Assembly (NCBI RefSeq): GCF_041261205.1
Contig: NZ_JBGCCH010000024.1
Coordinates: 1 to 64,000, forward strand
Reading direction: 5' to 3'
DNA from: Catenulispora sp. MAP5-51
Lineage (GTDB): Bacteria; Actinomycetota; Actinomycetes; Streptomycetales; Catenulisporaceae
DNA length: 64,000 nt
In this document: piece by piece, positions 7,608-15,870 of the stretch
How positions within the stretch are numbered: position 1 is the first letter of the stretch
How the letters are laid out: the number at the start of each line of letters is the position of its first letter
Notes under the pieces: generated by a model
What the model was told of the DNA's origin: nothing
Database searches by the model: none
The model's input: only the letters and a program-made list of their open reading frames with translations
Program-made: the position numbers and the translations under genes

Positions 7608-7843
7608 CTATGTCGGTGCATACCGGAACTGGTCGCGGGAGATCGCACGACCGTTGGCGCGGCGATGTGCGCCGAGGAGACCACAACCGCGGTACTGCTG
7701 CGCCGGTCCGGGCGCCGGATACACTGCCGAGCAAGAAGCGCATGTAGCACTTGCGTCCTGACCGAGAAGCTTGCCGAAGTTCTGAAAGTGGGTCAGGCCG
7801 GCTGGGCACTCGCGTCCTGATCCTGCTGTTCGCCGAATGGCTG

Positions 7844-8092
7844 CTAGTACTTTGAAATGTTGGGCCAGCGCTTACGACGGCGTTCGTTTACTGGTATCAG
7901 CGGCTCGTTCCCGAGGCAGATGTTGACGAGCCGGACAGTGACTGCGACGAGGAACAGGCCCGCGCCCGTGTAAAAGACCGCTGCGCTTGTTGCCGTCCCT
8001 ATCGCTGCGCAGATGAAGCCGGTGGGTGCTCCCCACGTCTTGAGGAGCAACAGCCCGCGCGGGAGCTGTCTGCGTGAAAGGCCCTGGACCAT
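7844..8092 (-). CDS. Possible small membrane protein (82 aa)
   Basis: The frame encodes a basic N-terminus and two hydrophobic segments (about residues 22-43 and 45-60, the second LFLVAVTVRLVNICLG), ending in a basic tail. This would suit a small membrane protein. The ribosome-binding site is weak and I recognise no family, so it may be a chance reading frame. It lies in the inserted segment; between it and the transpeptidase gene (8093-8533) I see nothing else. Confidence 0.3.
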   Translation of the reverse strand: MVQGLSRRQLPRGLLLLKTWGAPTGFICAAIGTATSAAVFYTGAGLFLVAVTVRLVNICLGNEPLIPVNERRRKRWPNISKY

Positions 8093-8533
8093 CTCGACCC
8101 CCGCGATTTCAATCCTGAGCGAACGTTACGCCCGGTCTGGGATGCCCGTACAGGGCGGAAGCCTCCGCTCGAGAGCGGCACTACATCGCGTCGCAGGCCT
8201 CCAGACTGGCCTGTCCGCCGTCCGGCCGTATCCATTCGAGCGCGAGCAGCCTGAGCTTATCGTCCCCTGGTGACCTGAGCCGACGGCTTGGCGGAGTTCG
8301 CACTGGCGATCGTCCGCCTTGGTCTGCGCCATGTGGTCACTGACCACGGGTCAGTATCGTCCAGCTTCCCAGGCTGCTGTGAGCCTGGCGCGGGTGTCGC
8401 ATCACTCCGTCACCACCTGTGCCGTTCCTTGCCGTCGCACTGGAATCTTTCCGATTTCCTTAGCAACCCGAGCCGCAGACCGTGCGTCATGAGTAGCGAC
8501 AGCACTGAAGAGAGTCATGTAGGGGGAACCGCG

Positions 8534-9577
8534 GTGGGGAACAAGTTCGCTGGGGCGGCGGTCGCAGGGTCGCTGCTACTGCTCACCGGATGCGCTAGCA
8601 CGGCTGCCACCAAGGACGCCACGGCTGCCTCGTCCTTGCCCGCATCCGAGACTACGACAGCGGTTCCCTCAGCGACGACCACGTCGTCTACCACCTCGTC
8701 GGCCGCGCCGAGCACGGTGCCCAGTACCACCACCGGGTCGACCTCTACGCCTCCGACGCCGAGCACGTCTGCCGTGCCGACCACATCCTCCTCCCCTTCG
8801 GCCGGAACGGTCGCGCTGCCCTCTATATCCTCGGTGACACCGGACAACGGCTCCAAGGTCGGCGTCGCGATGCCAGTCCGCGTCAACTTCGGCTCCGCGG
8901 TGGCGTCGACGAACCGCGCCGCGATCGAGAGGGCGATGAAGGTCACGACGACGCCGCACGTCGACGGCGCGTGGTCCTGGGTCGACTCGACCACGGTCGA
9001 CTTCCGCCCGCAGGGCTTCTGGCCGGCCGGTACCAAGGTCTCCGTCCAGTTCGGCTCGACCAGCCGCACGCTGGACTTCTCCATCGGTGACGACCACGAG
9101 ATCGTCGTCGATGCGACGACGCACATGATGAGCGTCTACGAGAACGGCACGTTGATCAAGAAGTTGGCCAGCGGCACGGGCAAGCCGGGCGATGCCACCT
9201 ACGGCGGCACGATGGCCATCATGGACATGGTCCCGCACATCGAGATGACCTCGTGCGCCATCGGCCTCCAGTGCACCAAGGGCGGGCCCGGGTGGTACGA
9301 CCTCCAGACGTACCACGACCTGCAACTCACCGACAGCGGCACCTTCATCCACTCGGCGTGGTGGGACAACTCGCTGGGTAAGGCGAACGTCTCGCACGGC
9401 TGCGTCCACCTCTCGGAGGCCGACGCGGCGTATCTGTGGAACATCGTCCAAGTCGGAGACCCGGTGACGATCAACGGCACCGGCCACAAGGTGAGCCAGT
9501 CCAACGGCTACGCCGACTACACGCTGTCGTGGTCGCAGTGGCTGTCCAACTCCGCTGCCGGCGTCCAGGTGTTCTAG
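8534..9577 (+). CDS. L,D-transpeptidase (YkuD family) lipoprotein
   Basis: This enzyme forms 3-3 cross-links in peptidoglycan on the outer face of the membrane. The N-terminus is a lipoprotein signal with lipobox LLTGC (Cys20). A Ser/Thr/Pro-rich linker of about 90 residues follows, then an Ig-like domain (SSVTPDNGSKVGVAMPVRVN and onward) and a C-terminal YkuD domain with the catalytic motif SHGCVHLS (Cys290) preceded by HSAWWDNSLG. GTG 8534 is chosen because an AGGGGG ribosome-binding site lies 8 bases upstream and it starts the signal peptide directly; ATG 8489 is an in-frame alternative. The stop codon TAG abuts the left end of the IS element. Confidence 0.9.
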   Translation: MGNKFAGAAVAGSLLLLTGCASTAATKDATAASSLPASETTTAVPSATTTSSTTSSAAPSTVPSTTTGSTSTPPTPSTSAVPTTSSSPSAGTVALPSISSVTPDNGSKVGVAMPVRVNFGSAVASTNRAAIERAMKVTTTPHVDGAWSWVDSTTVDFRPQGFWPAGTKVSVQFGSTSRTLDFSIGDDHEIVVDATTHMMSVYENGTLIKKLASGTGKPGDATYGGTMAIMDMVPHIEMTSCAIGLQCTKGGPGWYDLQTYHDLQLTDSGTFIHSAWWDNSLGKANVSHGCVHLSEADAAYLWNIVQVGDPVTINGTGHKVSQSNGYADYTLSWSQWLSNSAAGVQVF

Positions 9578-9578
9578 G

Positions 9579-11003
9579 TACTCCAGCTGACGTTCGTTGC
9601 TGGTGTGGCTGCAGGGGCTGGCGAGACGCGACGGCCACCGCTATCCATCGTGGTTTGTGAAGACAACGAAGAACGCTGCGGTGGCTGTCGGCCACACCTT
9701 AGACCCTGGACGTGCCGAAGGGTTGTTCAGGGACCTGATGGGACGGGTCGCCGGACGGTTCGGCCGCATTGAGCCGCGCCGCACGTGCGAGCGAATGGTG
9801 CGCGGGCTGCTGGCGGAGTTGCCGCGCAAGAACTGCTGGACGATCGCCGAGCAGGTGGGAGACGCGTCGCCTGCGATGATGCACCGGTTCCTGTCCTGCG
9901 GAGCATGGGACCACGACGGGTCCGGGACGACGTGGCCCGGTTCGTGGTCGACCAGCTCGGGTGCGACGGTGCGGTGCTGCTGCTGGACGAGACCGGGGAC
10001 GTCAAGAAGGGCACCCACACGGTCGGAGTGCAGCGGCAGGACTCCGGCACCGCCGGACGGATCGAGAACTCGCAGGTCGTGGTCGCCGCAGCGTGGGCCA
10101 CGCCGCGCGGAGCGGCGTTCATCGACCGGGAGCTGTATGTCCCGGTGTCCTGGATTGATGATCCCGGCCGGTGTGCTGCGGCCGGATTGTCCGACGGCCC
10201 GCAGTTCGCCACCAAACCCGCGCTAGCGCTGCTCCTGGTCGAGCACTCCCTTGCCGCCGGGCGTCATGCGGGCTGGGTCGCCGCCGACGAGGTCTATGGC
10301 AACGACCCGACCCTTCGCGCCAGCCTGGAGCGGCACCGGATCGGCCATGTGCTGGCGACTTCACGCTCCATGCGGATACCGATCGGACCTGCCCGGATCC
10401 GAGCGGATGCGCTGGCCGAAGCGCTGCCTGAACACTGCTAGCAGACGCGACCCACCGGCACCAGCGCGAAGGGTCCGCGCTGGTATCAGCGGGCCTACCT
10501 GCATTTGGACGACCCCGAGCCACCGGTTGTCGGGCAGCGATACCTCCTGGTCAGGCGTAGCCCCACGACTGGCGAGACGGCATTCTACCGGTGCTGGGCC
10601 CCGACATCGGTCGGCTTGAACGTGCTGATCCGTACCGCCGGGGTCCGCTGGAAGATCGAGGAGGCGTTCCCGACCGGCAAGGGCCTGGCCGGCCTGGATG
10701 AGCACCAGGTCCGCCGCTATGTCTCCTGGTGCCGCTGGATTGTGCTGGTCATGCTCGCCCACGCCGATCTCACCGACCTGGCCGCTGAACAGCCCGAACC
10801 ACCCGACCAGGTCAACCTGATCCCGCTGACCCGCAACGAGATCGCCCACCTCCTGGCCGTCATGCACAACCAGCCGCAGCCGACCGAACACCGACTGCAC
10901 TGGTCAACATGGCGACGATGCCACCAACACACCGCACAGCGATGCCACTACCAGCGACGACAAGCCACACCGCTATGACAAATCTCGAACGTCAGCTGGA
11001 GTA
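9579..11003 (+). mobile_element. IS701-like insertion sequence with 18-bp terminal inverted repeats
   Basis: The ends are perfect 18-bp inverted repeats: TACTCCAGCTGACGTTCG at 9579-9596 and its complement at 10986-11003. Between them is one degraded transposase gene. The length of 1.43 kb fits IS701-family elements. Left of the element is CTAG, which also supplies the TAG stop of the L,D-transpeptidase; the sequence to the right is CAGG, so no perfect 4-bp target duplication remains. Confidence 0.85.
9657..10978 (+). pseudogene. IS701-family transposase, disrupted
   Basis: The reading runs GLFRDLMGRVAGRFGRIEPR, GDASPAMMHRFL and AWDHD in one frame to about 9915, then jumps frame to VRDDVARFVVDQLG and the catalytic DETGDVKKGTHTVGVQRQ. 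It continues with FIDRELYVP and AADEVYG, meets an in-frame TAG at 10439-10441, and resumes in the same frame with WKIEEAFPTGKGLAGLDEHQ to the end. This matches IS701-family DDE transposases with one frameshift and one nonsense codon, so no active transposase is expected. The start used is GTG 9657; ATG 9738 is also possible. Confidence 0.85.
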
Positions 11004-11006
11004 TCA

Positions 11007-11096
11007 GGTCTCTCCGCGAAGGCAGAGGTGGTTCGAACCCGAAGCCGGACCCCAGGCGGCCCGACAAGGTCTCTCCGCGCAGACGGAGGTGGTTCC
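11007..11096 (+). CRISPR. Two-repeat CRISPR relic with type I-E geometry
   Basis: Two 29-bp sequences at 11007-11035 and 11068-11096 agree at 25 of 29 positions. Both start GGTCTCTCCGCG and end GAGGTGGTTC plus one base. They are separated by a 32-bp unique stretch, giving the 61-bp period of type I-E arrays. The second copy holds a CTCCG/CGGAG hairpin as expected of a type I-E repeat. The first copy lies three bases from the right end of the IS element. No cas genes or leader are in the window. The rest of the gap (11097-11386) shows nothing recognisable. Confidence 0.5.
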
Positions 11097-11386
11097 GGTC
11101 CCTTTCCCCGTCTGGGGCCGGGTTTCCGACAGCACGGCAAACGCCCGTGGGACCCTCCGCCTGCAGAACGTCGAGCTTGCGTGCGAACCAGTCGACCGGC
11201 GGCCCCTTCACGATCTAGGCCAACGCGTTCCGCAGCCCGGGGTCGACATCGGCCTGGGCGGAGGCCGGCAGTTCCCGCCTCCGCTCAACTGCCGCCTGGG
11301 GGCCGGCGACCGGGGAACCAGCGCACCGGCCGACGAGGAAGAACTGCAGGACCTGCCCGTGGACCAGATCGTGGGCGTGGCTCCGG

Positions 11387-11764
11387 CTACTCTCGCTCTG
11401 CCCTGCTGCGCTCAACGCAGAACTCATTGCCCTCGGGGTCGTTCAGGACCGCCCAGCCGGTGCCGTCCGAATTCCGGAAGTCGGCGGCCAGCGTCGCGCC
11501 GAGGACGAGAAGCCGCTCAACCTCCTCATCACGCGTACGGTCCTGCGGCTGAAGGTCCATGTGAACACGGTTCTTCACAGCCTTCGATTCCGGAACCTGA
11601 ATGAACAGCAAGTTGGCGTTGCCCTCAGGTGCGATGACCGAGACCTCGCCGTCACCCGGCTGGTCGTCGATGTGAACCGTGGACCCGAAGACCTGCGCCC
11701 AGAAGGACGCAAGCGCGTACGGGTCGGAGCAGTCGAACGTGACGTGGCGCACGAGAGAAGTCAT
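11387..11764 (-). CDS. VOC family protein (glyoxalase/bleomycin-resistance-like)
   Basis: The 125-residue product is a complete single VOC protein: MTSLVRHVTFDCSDPYALAS at the N-terminus, NLLFIQVPESKAVKNRVHMD in the middle and LNDPEGNEFCVERS at the end. It is clearly related to the split VOC gene at 7279/11858 and lies inside the inserted segment in the opposite orientation. Such proteins are small cytoplasmic metal- or ligand-binding proteins; the ligand is unknown. The DPEGNEFC motif is the usual last strand with the metal-ligand Glu. Confidence 0.85.
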   Translation of the reverse strand: MTSLVRHVTFDCSDPYALASFWAQVFGSTVHIDDQPGDGEVSVIAPEGNANLLFIQVPESKAVKNRVHMDLQPQDRTRDEEVERLLVLGATLAADFRNSDGTGWAVLNDPEGNEFCVERSRAERE

Positions 11765-11857
11765 GGTCGGGATTCTTCCGGGGCACCGGAGGGTTGGGCA
11801 ACACAGGATCCGGGCCCGCTCTGACCTGGCAGGATGCGGTATGTAGAATCTCGCTTC

Positions 11858-11923
11858 CCCGAGGGGAACGCCTTCTGTATCGAGCGCAGCGCGGCCGAGA
11901 AGGCAGCGCAGGCTGGGTAAGGC
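11858..11923 (+). pseudogene. 3' remnant of the split VOC gene
   Basis: The frame reads PEGNAFCIERSAAEKAAQAG followed by TAA, the C-terminal strand missing from the VOC gene that starts at 7279. It is preceded by unrelated sequence with no useful start apart from ATG 11834, which would give only 29 residues. Removing 7608-11865 (and one copy of CCCCGAGGG) restores an intact gene in frame. The bases from 11924 to the next gene show no feature. Confidence 0.75.
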
Positions 11924-12016
11924 GGCGGGCTGAACGATGGGGAACGAGCCGCGGCCGGGGGAACGGACGCGGCTCGCCCGCGGGATGCCCTCGCCGCTCG
12001 CCCTCGACGCCCTCCC

Positions 12017-12724
12017 CTAGTCCGGCTGCCGCCCCTGCCACGTCGTGATGCACACCTCGTTGCCCTCCGGATCGGCGAGTACCCAGAACGCCGGTGCCTC
12101 CGCGTCGTACGTCAGCCGGCCGCCGGCTGCCAGGCCTGCGGCGATGCGGCGCTGGGACTGGTCGTGCGGGACGCAGATGTCGAAGTGGATGCGGTTGCGC
12201 TGGGGGCGGGGCGCGTCCATCTGCTGGAACCAGATCGCCGGGCCCTGGCGGCGTGGGTCGACCAGGGCGTCGGTCGGGCCGGCCGGCAGGACCTCGTCCT
12301 CGTAGGCGAAGACCGCTTTCCAGAAGGGCCGCACTGCCGGGATGTCCAACGCGTCCACCGCGATCTCCACCAGTTGCAGGGCCCGGGACGCCTCGCCTCC
12401 GGCCTCCGGCGACGTCGCCAGCCCCAGCTCGCGCACCGCCAGCCACACCCGGCCGGCGAGCGCCGCGTCGAGGTCCGTCACCGCGGCGGCGTCGAGCGAC
12501 TGCAGGACCAGCACGACCTCGGCGGCGCGGACGTCGCACCACAGGTGGCGGTCGGCGTCGGACCCGCATGCCTCGACGGCCTTGGCCACGACCGTGCTCG
12601 CCTGCGCCAGCGAGGTCACGGCGACCGCCGTGCGCAGCGTGCCCAGCAGGTAGCGCCAGCCGATGGCCTCGACGGCTTCGGACGCTTCGCGCATCCGCAG
12701 GACTCGTTCGGGCTCGGCTGCCAT
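12017..12724 (-). CDS. Fusion of a pterin dehydratase-like domain and a VOC domain
   Basis: Residues about 1-105 resemble pterin-4a-carbinolamine dehydratase (PCD/DCoH): EAIGWRYLLG, a central helix, HLWCDVRAAEVVLVLQS and DLDAALA. Residues about 115-235 form a VOC domain with ELDIAALDIPAVRPFW-type opening (VEIAVDALDIPAVRPFWKAV), NRIHFDICVP and ADPEGNEVCITTW. The HHP motif that PCD uses for catalysis is replaced by DRHLW, so the first domain may bind but not dehydrate. The fusion occurs in other actinobacteria. The start follows a good GAGGAG. It lies 8 bp downstream of the RNB ribonuclease gene and is likely co-transcribed with it. Confidence 0.8.
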   Translation of the reverse strand: MAAEPERVLRMREASEAVEAIGWRYLLGTLRTAVAVTSLAQASTVVAKAVEACGSDADRHLWCDVRAAEVVLVLQSLDAAAVTDLDAALAGRVWLAVRELGLATSPEAGGEASRALQLVEIAVDALDIPAVRPFWKAVFAYEDEVLPAGPTDALVDPRRQGPAIWFQQMDAPRPQRNRIHFDICVPHDQSQRRIAAGLAAGGRLTYDAEAPAFWVLADPEGNEVCITTWQGRQPD

Positions 12725-12732
12725 GGTGCTCC

Positions 12733-12797
12733 TCAGCTCTTGGTGGGCTTGTCGGTGGGCTTGTCGGTGGGCTTGTCGGTGGGCTTGTCGGTGGGCT
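12733..12797 (-). repeat. 12-bp tandem repeats encoding TDKP units
   Basis: The plus strand shows GTGGGCTTGTCG repeated about five times with few changes. In the RNB ribonuclease frame these encode consecutive Thr-Asp-Lys-Pro units at the extreme C-terminus. Confidence 0.8.
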
Positions 12798-14373
12798 TGA
12801 TGGGCTTATCAGTGCTCTTATCAGCGGCCTTCTCAGCGTTCTTGCCGCCACTGCCGCCGTTCCCGCCATTGCCGCCGTTGGTCCGCACCGGCCGGTCCCG
12901 CACCGTGTACCGCGGATCGGTGGCCTCGAACAGTATCCGCCGCGTCGTGACGTCCGCCTCGGCCAGCCGCACCCGCGTCTCCTGGCCCAGCGGCAGGTCG
13001 TGGCCGTCGCAGCGGGCCCGCACCGCCGGCTGCGTCAGCTGGACGATGCCGACGTCCGGCTTGCCGTTGTGGTCCCAGTCGATGCGCTCGTTCAGGTCGA
13101 TGACGACCGCGTCGAACTCCTCGCCGACCCGGTCCTTCAGCAGCATCGTCTCGACCAGGTCCACGCACTCCCGGTCGACGGCCGAGCCGCGGCGGTCGGC
13201 GCCCTCCATCACCGCGGGCAGCTTCGGCAGCTCCGAGCGGGCCCAGTCCGGGACCTCGGTGCCGGCGCACAGGGCCACGCACACCTCGCCGGCGTAGCGG
13301 TCGGCCAGGCGGCGCAGGGGCGCGGTGACGTGCGCGTACGTCGTGGCCAGCGCCGAGTGGCCGGCCTGCTCGGGCACGCCGCCGTCGAACGCGGTGTACC
13401 CCGCGCCGCGCATCAGGGTCGTGGTCTCCTGCAGGAACGCCGCGTGTGCCGGGATCGCCGGGTCCAGCTTGCGGATGAGGTCGCTGTAGCTGACGCCCTC
13501 CGTCCAGCGGATCTTCAGCGCGCGGGCCACCCGGTGCAGGCGGTGGTAGGCGAACTCCGGCGGGTCGGGCATGGTGCGCAGCAGGCCGATCCCGCCGTAG
13601 ATCATCAGCTCGGCGGCGGCCATGCCGGTCAGCAGCGAGATCTGCGCGTTCCAGTTCTCCACCGGCAGCGGCGTGCGGTACTCCAGCGACCAGCTGTCGT
13701 TGTCGGCGACCACGACCTGCGCCGGCACGCTCAGGCTTATCCCGCCGCGCTCGGCCTCGCGGTCCTGGCGCAGGGTGCCGATCTCGCGCAGCAGTTCCAG
13801 GACCGGCTCGGCCTTCCCGGCGTCCAGGGCGGCCTGGGTGTCCTCGTAGTTCAGCTTGGCCCGGCTGCGCACCCGGGCCCGGCGCACCTCGACGTTCGTG
13901 CTGTCGCCGGTGGAGTCCAGGTCGATCTGCCACAGCAGCGCCGGGCACTCCTGGCCCGGCAGCAGCGAGGCCGCACCCTCGGAGAGGATCTCCGGGTGCA
14001 GCGGCACGCGCATGTCCGGCATGTAGTACGTCTCGCCGCGCCGGTGCGTCTCCAGGTCGAGCATGCTGCCGGGGGTGACGAACGCCGCGACGTCGGCGAT
14101 CGCGTAGTGCACCCGGAAGCCGCCGCCCTCGCGCCTCTCCAGGTGCATGGCCTGGTCCAGGTCCATCGACTCGGCCGGGTCCAGGGTGACCAGCGGCAGG
14201 CCGGTGGCGTCCTCGGCGGGCATGCGCGGCGCCTTGGCGGCGGCCCGGGCCTCGGCCAGCGCCTGCTCCGGGTAGGGGCCGGGCAGCTGGAGCTCGGCAC
14301 GGATGGCGTCGAACCCCGCGCGCAGGTCGGAGGCCGGGACGGCGGCCTCGACGGTGAGGACTCTTTGCGGCAT
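12733..14373 (-). CDS. RNB-domain ribonuclease (RNase II/R type)
   Basis: The 546-residue protein is a compact actinobacterial RNase II-family 3'-5' exoribonuclease. The catalytic RNB motif LDPAESMDLDQAMHL gives metal-binding Asp65, Asp71 and Asp73, followed by VHYAIADVAAFV. An ATTYAHVTAPLRRLADRY motif late in the domain is also typical. A C-terminal OB/S1-like part covers about residues 425-495. The last 50 residues are a low-complexity tail: a Gly/Asn stretch, then a Lys-rich run of repeated TDKP units encoded by 12-bp tandem repeats. The tail could bind RNA non-specifically. The gene is the first of a two-gene operon with the PCD-VOC fusion. Confidence 0.9.
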   Translation of the reverse strand: MPQRVLTVEAAVPASDLRAGFDAIRAELQLPGPYPEQALAEARAAAKAPRMPAEDATGLPLVTLDPAESMDLDQAMHLERREGGGFRVHYAIADVAAFVTPGSMLDLETHRRGETYYMPDMRVPLHPEILSEGAASLLPGQECPALLWQIDLDSTGDSTNVEVRRARVRSRAKLNYEDTQAALDAGKAEPVLELLREIGTLRQDREAERGGISLSVPAQVVVADNDSWSLEYRTPLPVENWNAQISLLTGMAAAELMIYGGIGLLRTMPDPPEFAYHRLHRVARALKIRWTEGVSYSDLIRKLDPAIPAHAAFLQETTTLMRGAGYTAFDGGVPEQAGHSALATTYAHVTAPLRRLADRYAGEVCVALCAGTEVPDWARSELPKLPAVMEGADRRGSAVDRECVDLVETMLLKDRVGEEFDAVVIDLNERIDWDHNGKPDVGIVQLTQPAVRARCDGHDLPLGQETRVRLAEADVTTRRILFEATDPRYTVRDRPVRTNGGNGGNGGSGGKNAEKAADKSTDKPIKPTDKPTDKPTDKPTDKPTKS

Positions 14374-14552
14374 GCCAGCACCTTATGGGGTGCCGCCATG
14401 CCGGTGCACGCGTCCTGCGATCATCGTCACGCCCGCGTCGGCCCGGCGGATCCGGGCTTGGCGTGCGCGTTCGCCGCCGCGCCCGGAGGCCGCCGGCCAC
14501 GGGTCCGCCCCTGGGGCCCGGCCCCTGGGAGCCCGGAGCGGGTCGTCGGTCC

Positions 14553-15473
14553 TCAGTCCTCTGACGAATCCCCGGCCAGGATCCGGTAGAGCGCCTGCCG
14601 GGCGCCGACCAGCACCCGCGAGGCCTCAGCCCGCTGGCTGTCGGTGCCGACCTGGATCACCTGCATGTAGGCCATCGCCAGTTGGGCGATGATCTCGCGG
14701 ATCCGGACCGTCTCCTCGGAGGGGCCCTCGTCCTCCTCCATGTTCTCCCACGGCGCGGTCCACTTGGCGCGGTTCTCCCGCACGTAGGTCTTGCCCTGCT
14801 CGGTGAGCGCGAACATCTTGCGCCCCTCCCCCTCGGTGGTCTGGACGATGTCCTCGTCCTCCAGCTGCTGCAGCGCCGGATAGATGGAGCCCGAGCTGGG
14901 CTTCCACTGGCCGTTGGTGCGCTGCTCGATCTCCTGCATCAGCTGGTAGCCGTTGGCCGGCCCCTCGTCGAGCAGGATCAGGATCGTTATGCGCACGTCG
15001 CCGCGTCCGGCGCGGCTGCGGCCGCCGTGCCGGCGCCGACCGCCCGGGCCTCCCGGGCCGCCCGGCGGCGGACCGAACATCGCGCCGAGCCCGCCGAGCA
15101 CGTCGAACGGGGTGAAGGTGCCGCCGGCGCCCGGGATCGGCGGCAGCGGGCCGCCGGGGGGCATCGGGGGCATGGGCGGTAGCGGCGGGCCGCCCGGGGA
15201 GGACCAGTAGCCGCCGCCGCGTCCGCCCCGGCGCGGGCCCCGGCGGTCCTCGCGGCGCTCGTCACGGTCTTCGTGGCGCCGCGCGCGGGCCTCGCTCTCG
15301 CGCTCCCGGTGCTCCCGGGCCTCCTCATGGAGCCGGGACTTCAGCTCCCGCTCGCGCTCGGCCGCCTCTTCGCGCAGCTGCCGGCTCTGCTCCTTGAGCG
15401 CCTCGAGCTGCTCGCGCAGCTCCTGCTCGATGTTGTTCTCGTGCTGGTTGTTCTCGTCCTGCTCGCGGGCCAT
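14553..15473 (-). CDS. PadR-family regulator with long coiled-coil and Gly/Pro-rich N-terminal region
   Basis: The C-terminal half (about residues 155-260) is a PadR winged helix: ITILILLDEGPANGYQLMQE, then SGSIYPALQQLEDEDIVQ and GRKMFALTEQGKTYV, followed by a dimerising helix. The first 95 residues are an Arg/Glu-rich coiled coil, and residues about 95-150 are rich in Gly and Pro. ATG 15473 is preceded by GGAGG. PadR proteins are usually repressors of their own operon; the sequence TCAACGATAT occurs just upstream (15514-15523) and again at 15770-15779. The long N-terminal extension is common in actinobacterial PadR proteins. Confidence 0.85.
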   Translation of the reverse strand: MAREQDENNQHENNIEQELREQLEALKEQSRQLREEAAERERELKSRLHEEAREHRERESEARARRHEDRDERREDRRGPRRGGRGGGYWSSPGGPPLPPMPPMPPGGPLPPIPGAGGTFTPFDVLGGLGAMFGPPPGGPGGPGGRRRHGGRSRAGRGDVRITILILLDEGPANGYQLMQEIEQRTNGQWKPSSGSIYPALQQLEDEDIVQTTEGEGRKMFALTEQGKTYVRENRAKWTAPWENMEEDEGPSEETVRIREIIAQLAMAYMQVIQVGTDSQRAEASRVLVGARQALYRILAGDSSED

Positions 15474-15513
15474 CGCCGCCTCCAGTTCCCTCACCGGCGA
15501 CTGTCGTCGCCTT

Positions 15514-15720
15514 TCAACGATATGACGAAGTCTCTCCGGGCGCAGCCATCGGCAGCAGCGGCAGGTACCGGAGCCGGTCCCGCTGCCCCTGGTCGGCGAA
15601 CCGGCGCCCCCGCTGCCGCTCACGCAGCCGGATCTCCATCTCGATCTCCTTGGCGGCCCGGGTCCGGCGCTCGGTGCGCCGCCACAGATGGCACTTGCCC
15701 GGGAGCTGCTGCTCGGTCAT
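15514..15720 (-). CDS. Small Arg-rich protein (68 aa) upstream of padR gene
   Basis: ATG 15720 follows a GGGGGAG on the minus strand. The product is very basic (MTEQQLPGKCHLWRRTERRT and onward) and has no recognised domain. It lies 40 bp upstream of the PadR gene on the same strand and downstream of the palindromic operator candidate, so it may be the first gene of the PadR operon. It is short and could be spurious. Confidence 0.4.
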   Translation of the reverse strand: MTEQQLPGKCHLWRRTERRTRAAKEIEMEIRLRERQRGRRFADQGQRDRLRYLPLLPMAAPGETSSYR

Positions 15721-15763
15721 GGTGGTCTCCCCCTCGACTCAACGACTTCCGAAGGTGTTCTTC

Positions 15764-15792
15764 GATAGCTCAACGATATATCGCTAACTATC
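15764..15792. promoter_or_regulatory. PadR operator candidate (nested inverted repeat)
   Basis: A palindrome GATAG-5-CGATATATCG-4-CTATC lies between the padR operon and the divergent yaaA gene. Its TCAACGATAT portion recurs directly upstream of padR at 15514-15523. PadR repressors bind AT-rich inverted repeats of this kind, so autoregulation is likely. Confidence 0.55.
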
Positions 15793-15870
15793 ACTCCGCA
15801 AGCCCCTGTCAGATGCCCGCCCCTGGCGAAGCGGACCGGAGGCCCGCCACGGGCCCGCCGATGCGCGAGA

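Larger units (their letters stand above)
7608..11865. other. 4.25-kb insertion that splits a VOC gene, flanked by 9-bp direct repeats
   Basis: The segment lies between the two halves of the VOC gene and ends in a second CCCCGAGGG. It holds a possible small membrane protein gene, an L,D-transpeptidase gene, an IS701-like element, a CRISPR relic and a second VOC gene. I found no convincing terminal inverted repeats at its own ends, only a shared CATACCG about 11-13 bp inside each end. A transposition with 9-bp target duplication, or recombination through short homology, are both possible. Confidence 0.6.

Noticed and set aside
8013-8273. Plus-strand frame of 86 codons in the inserted segment.
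   Set aside because: It lacks a ribosome-binding site and recognisable sequence, and overlaps another weak frame.
11021-11050. GGTTCGAACCC resembling a tRNA T-loop.
   Set aside because: No acceptor, D or anticodon stems can be built around it, and the sequence is better explained as the end of a CRISPR-like repeat.
7608-11856. Terminal inverted repeats for the 4.25-kb insert as a single transposon.
   Set aside because: Only a weak shared CATACCG was found near the ends, so the insert is described by its direct repeats only.
12094-14589. Very long plus-strand frame of more than 800 codons opposite the RNB ribonuclease gene.
   Set aside because: It is an antisense shadow caused by GC bias; the minus-strand RNB protein has clear catalytic motifs and this frame has only Arg/Pro/Gly-rich noise.
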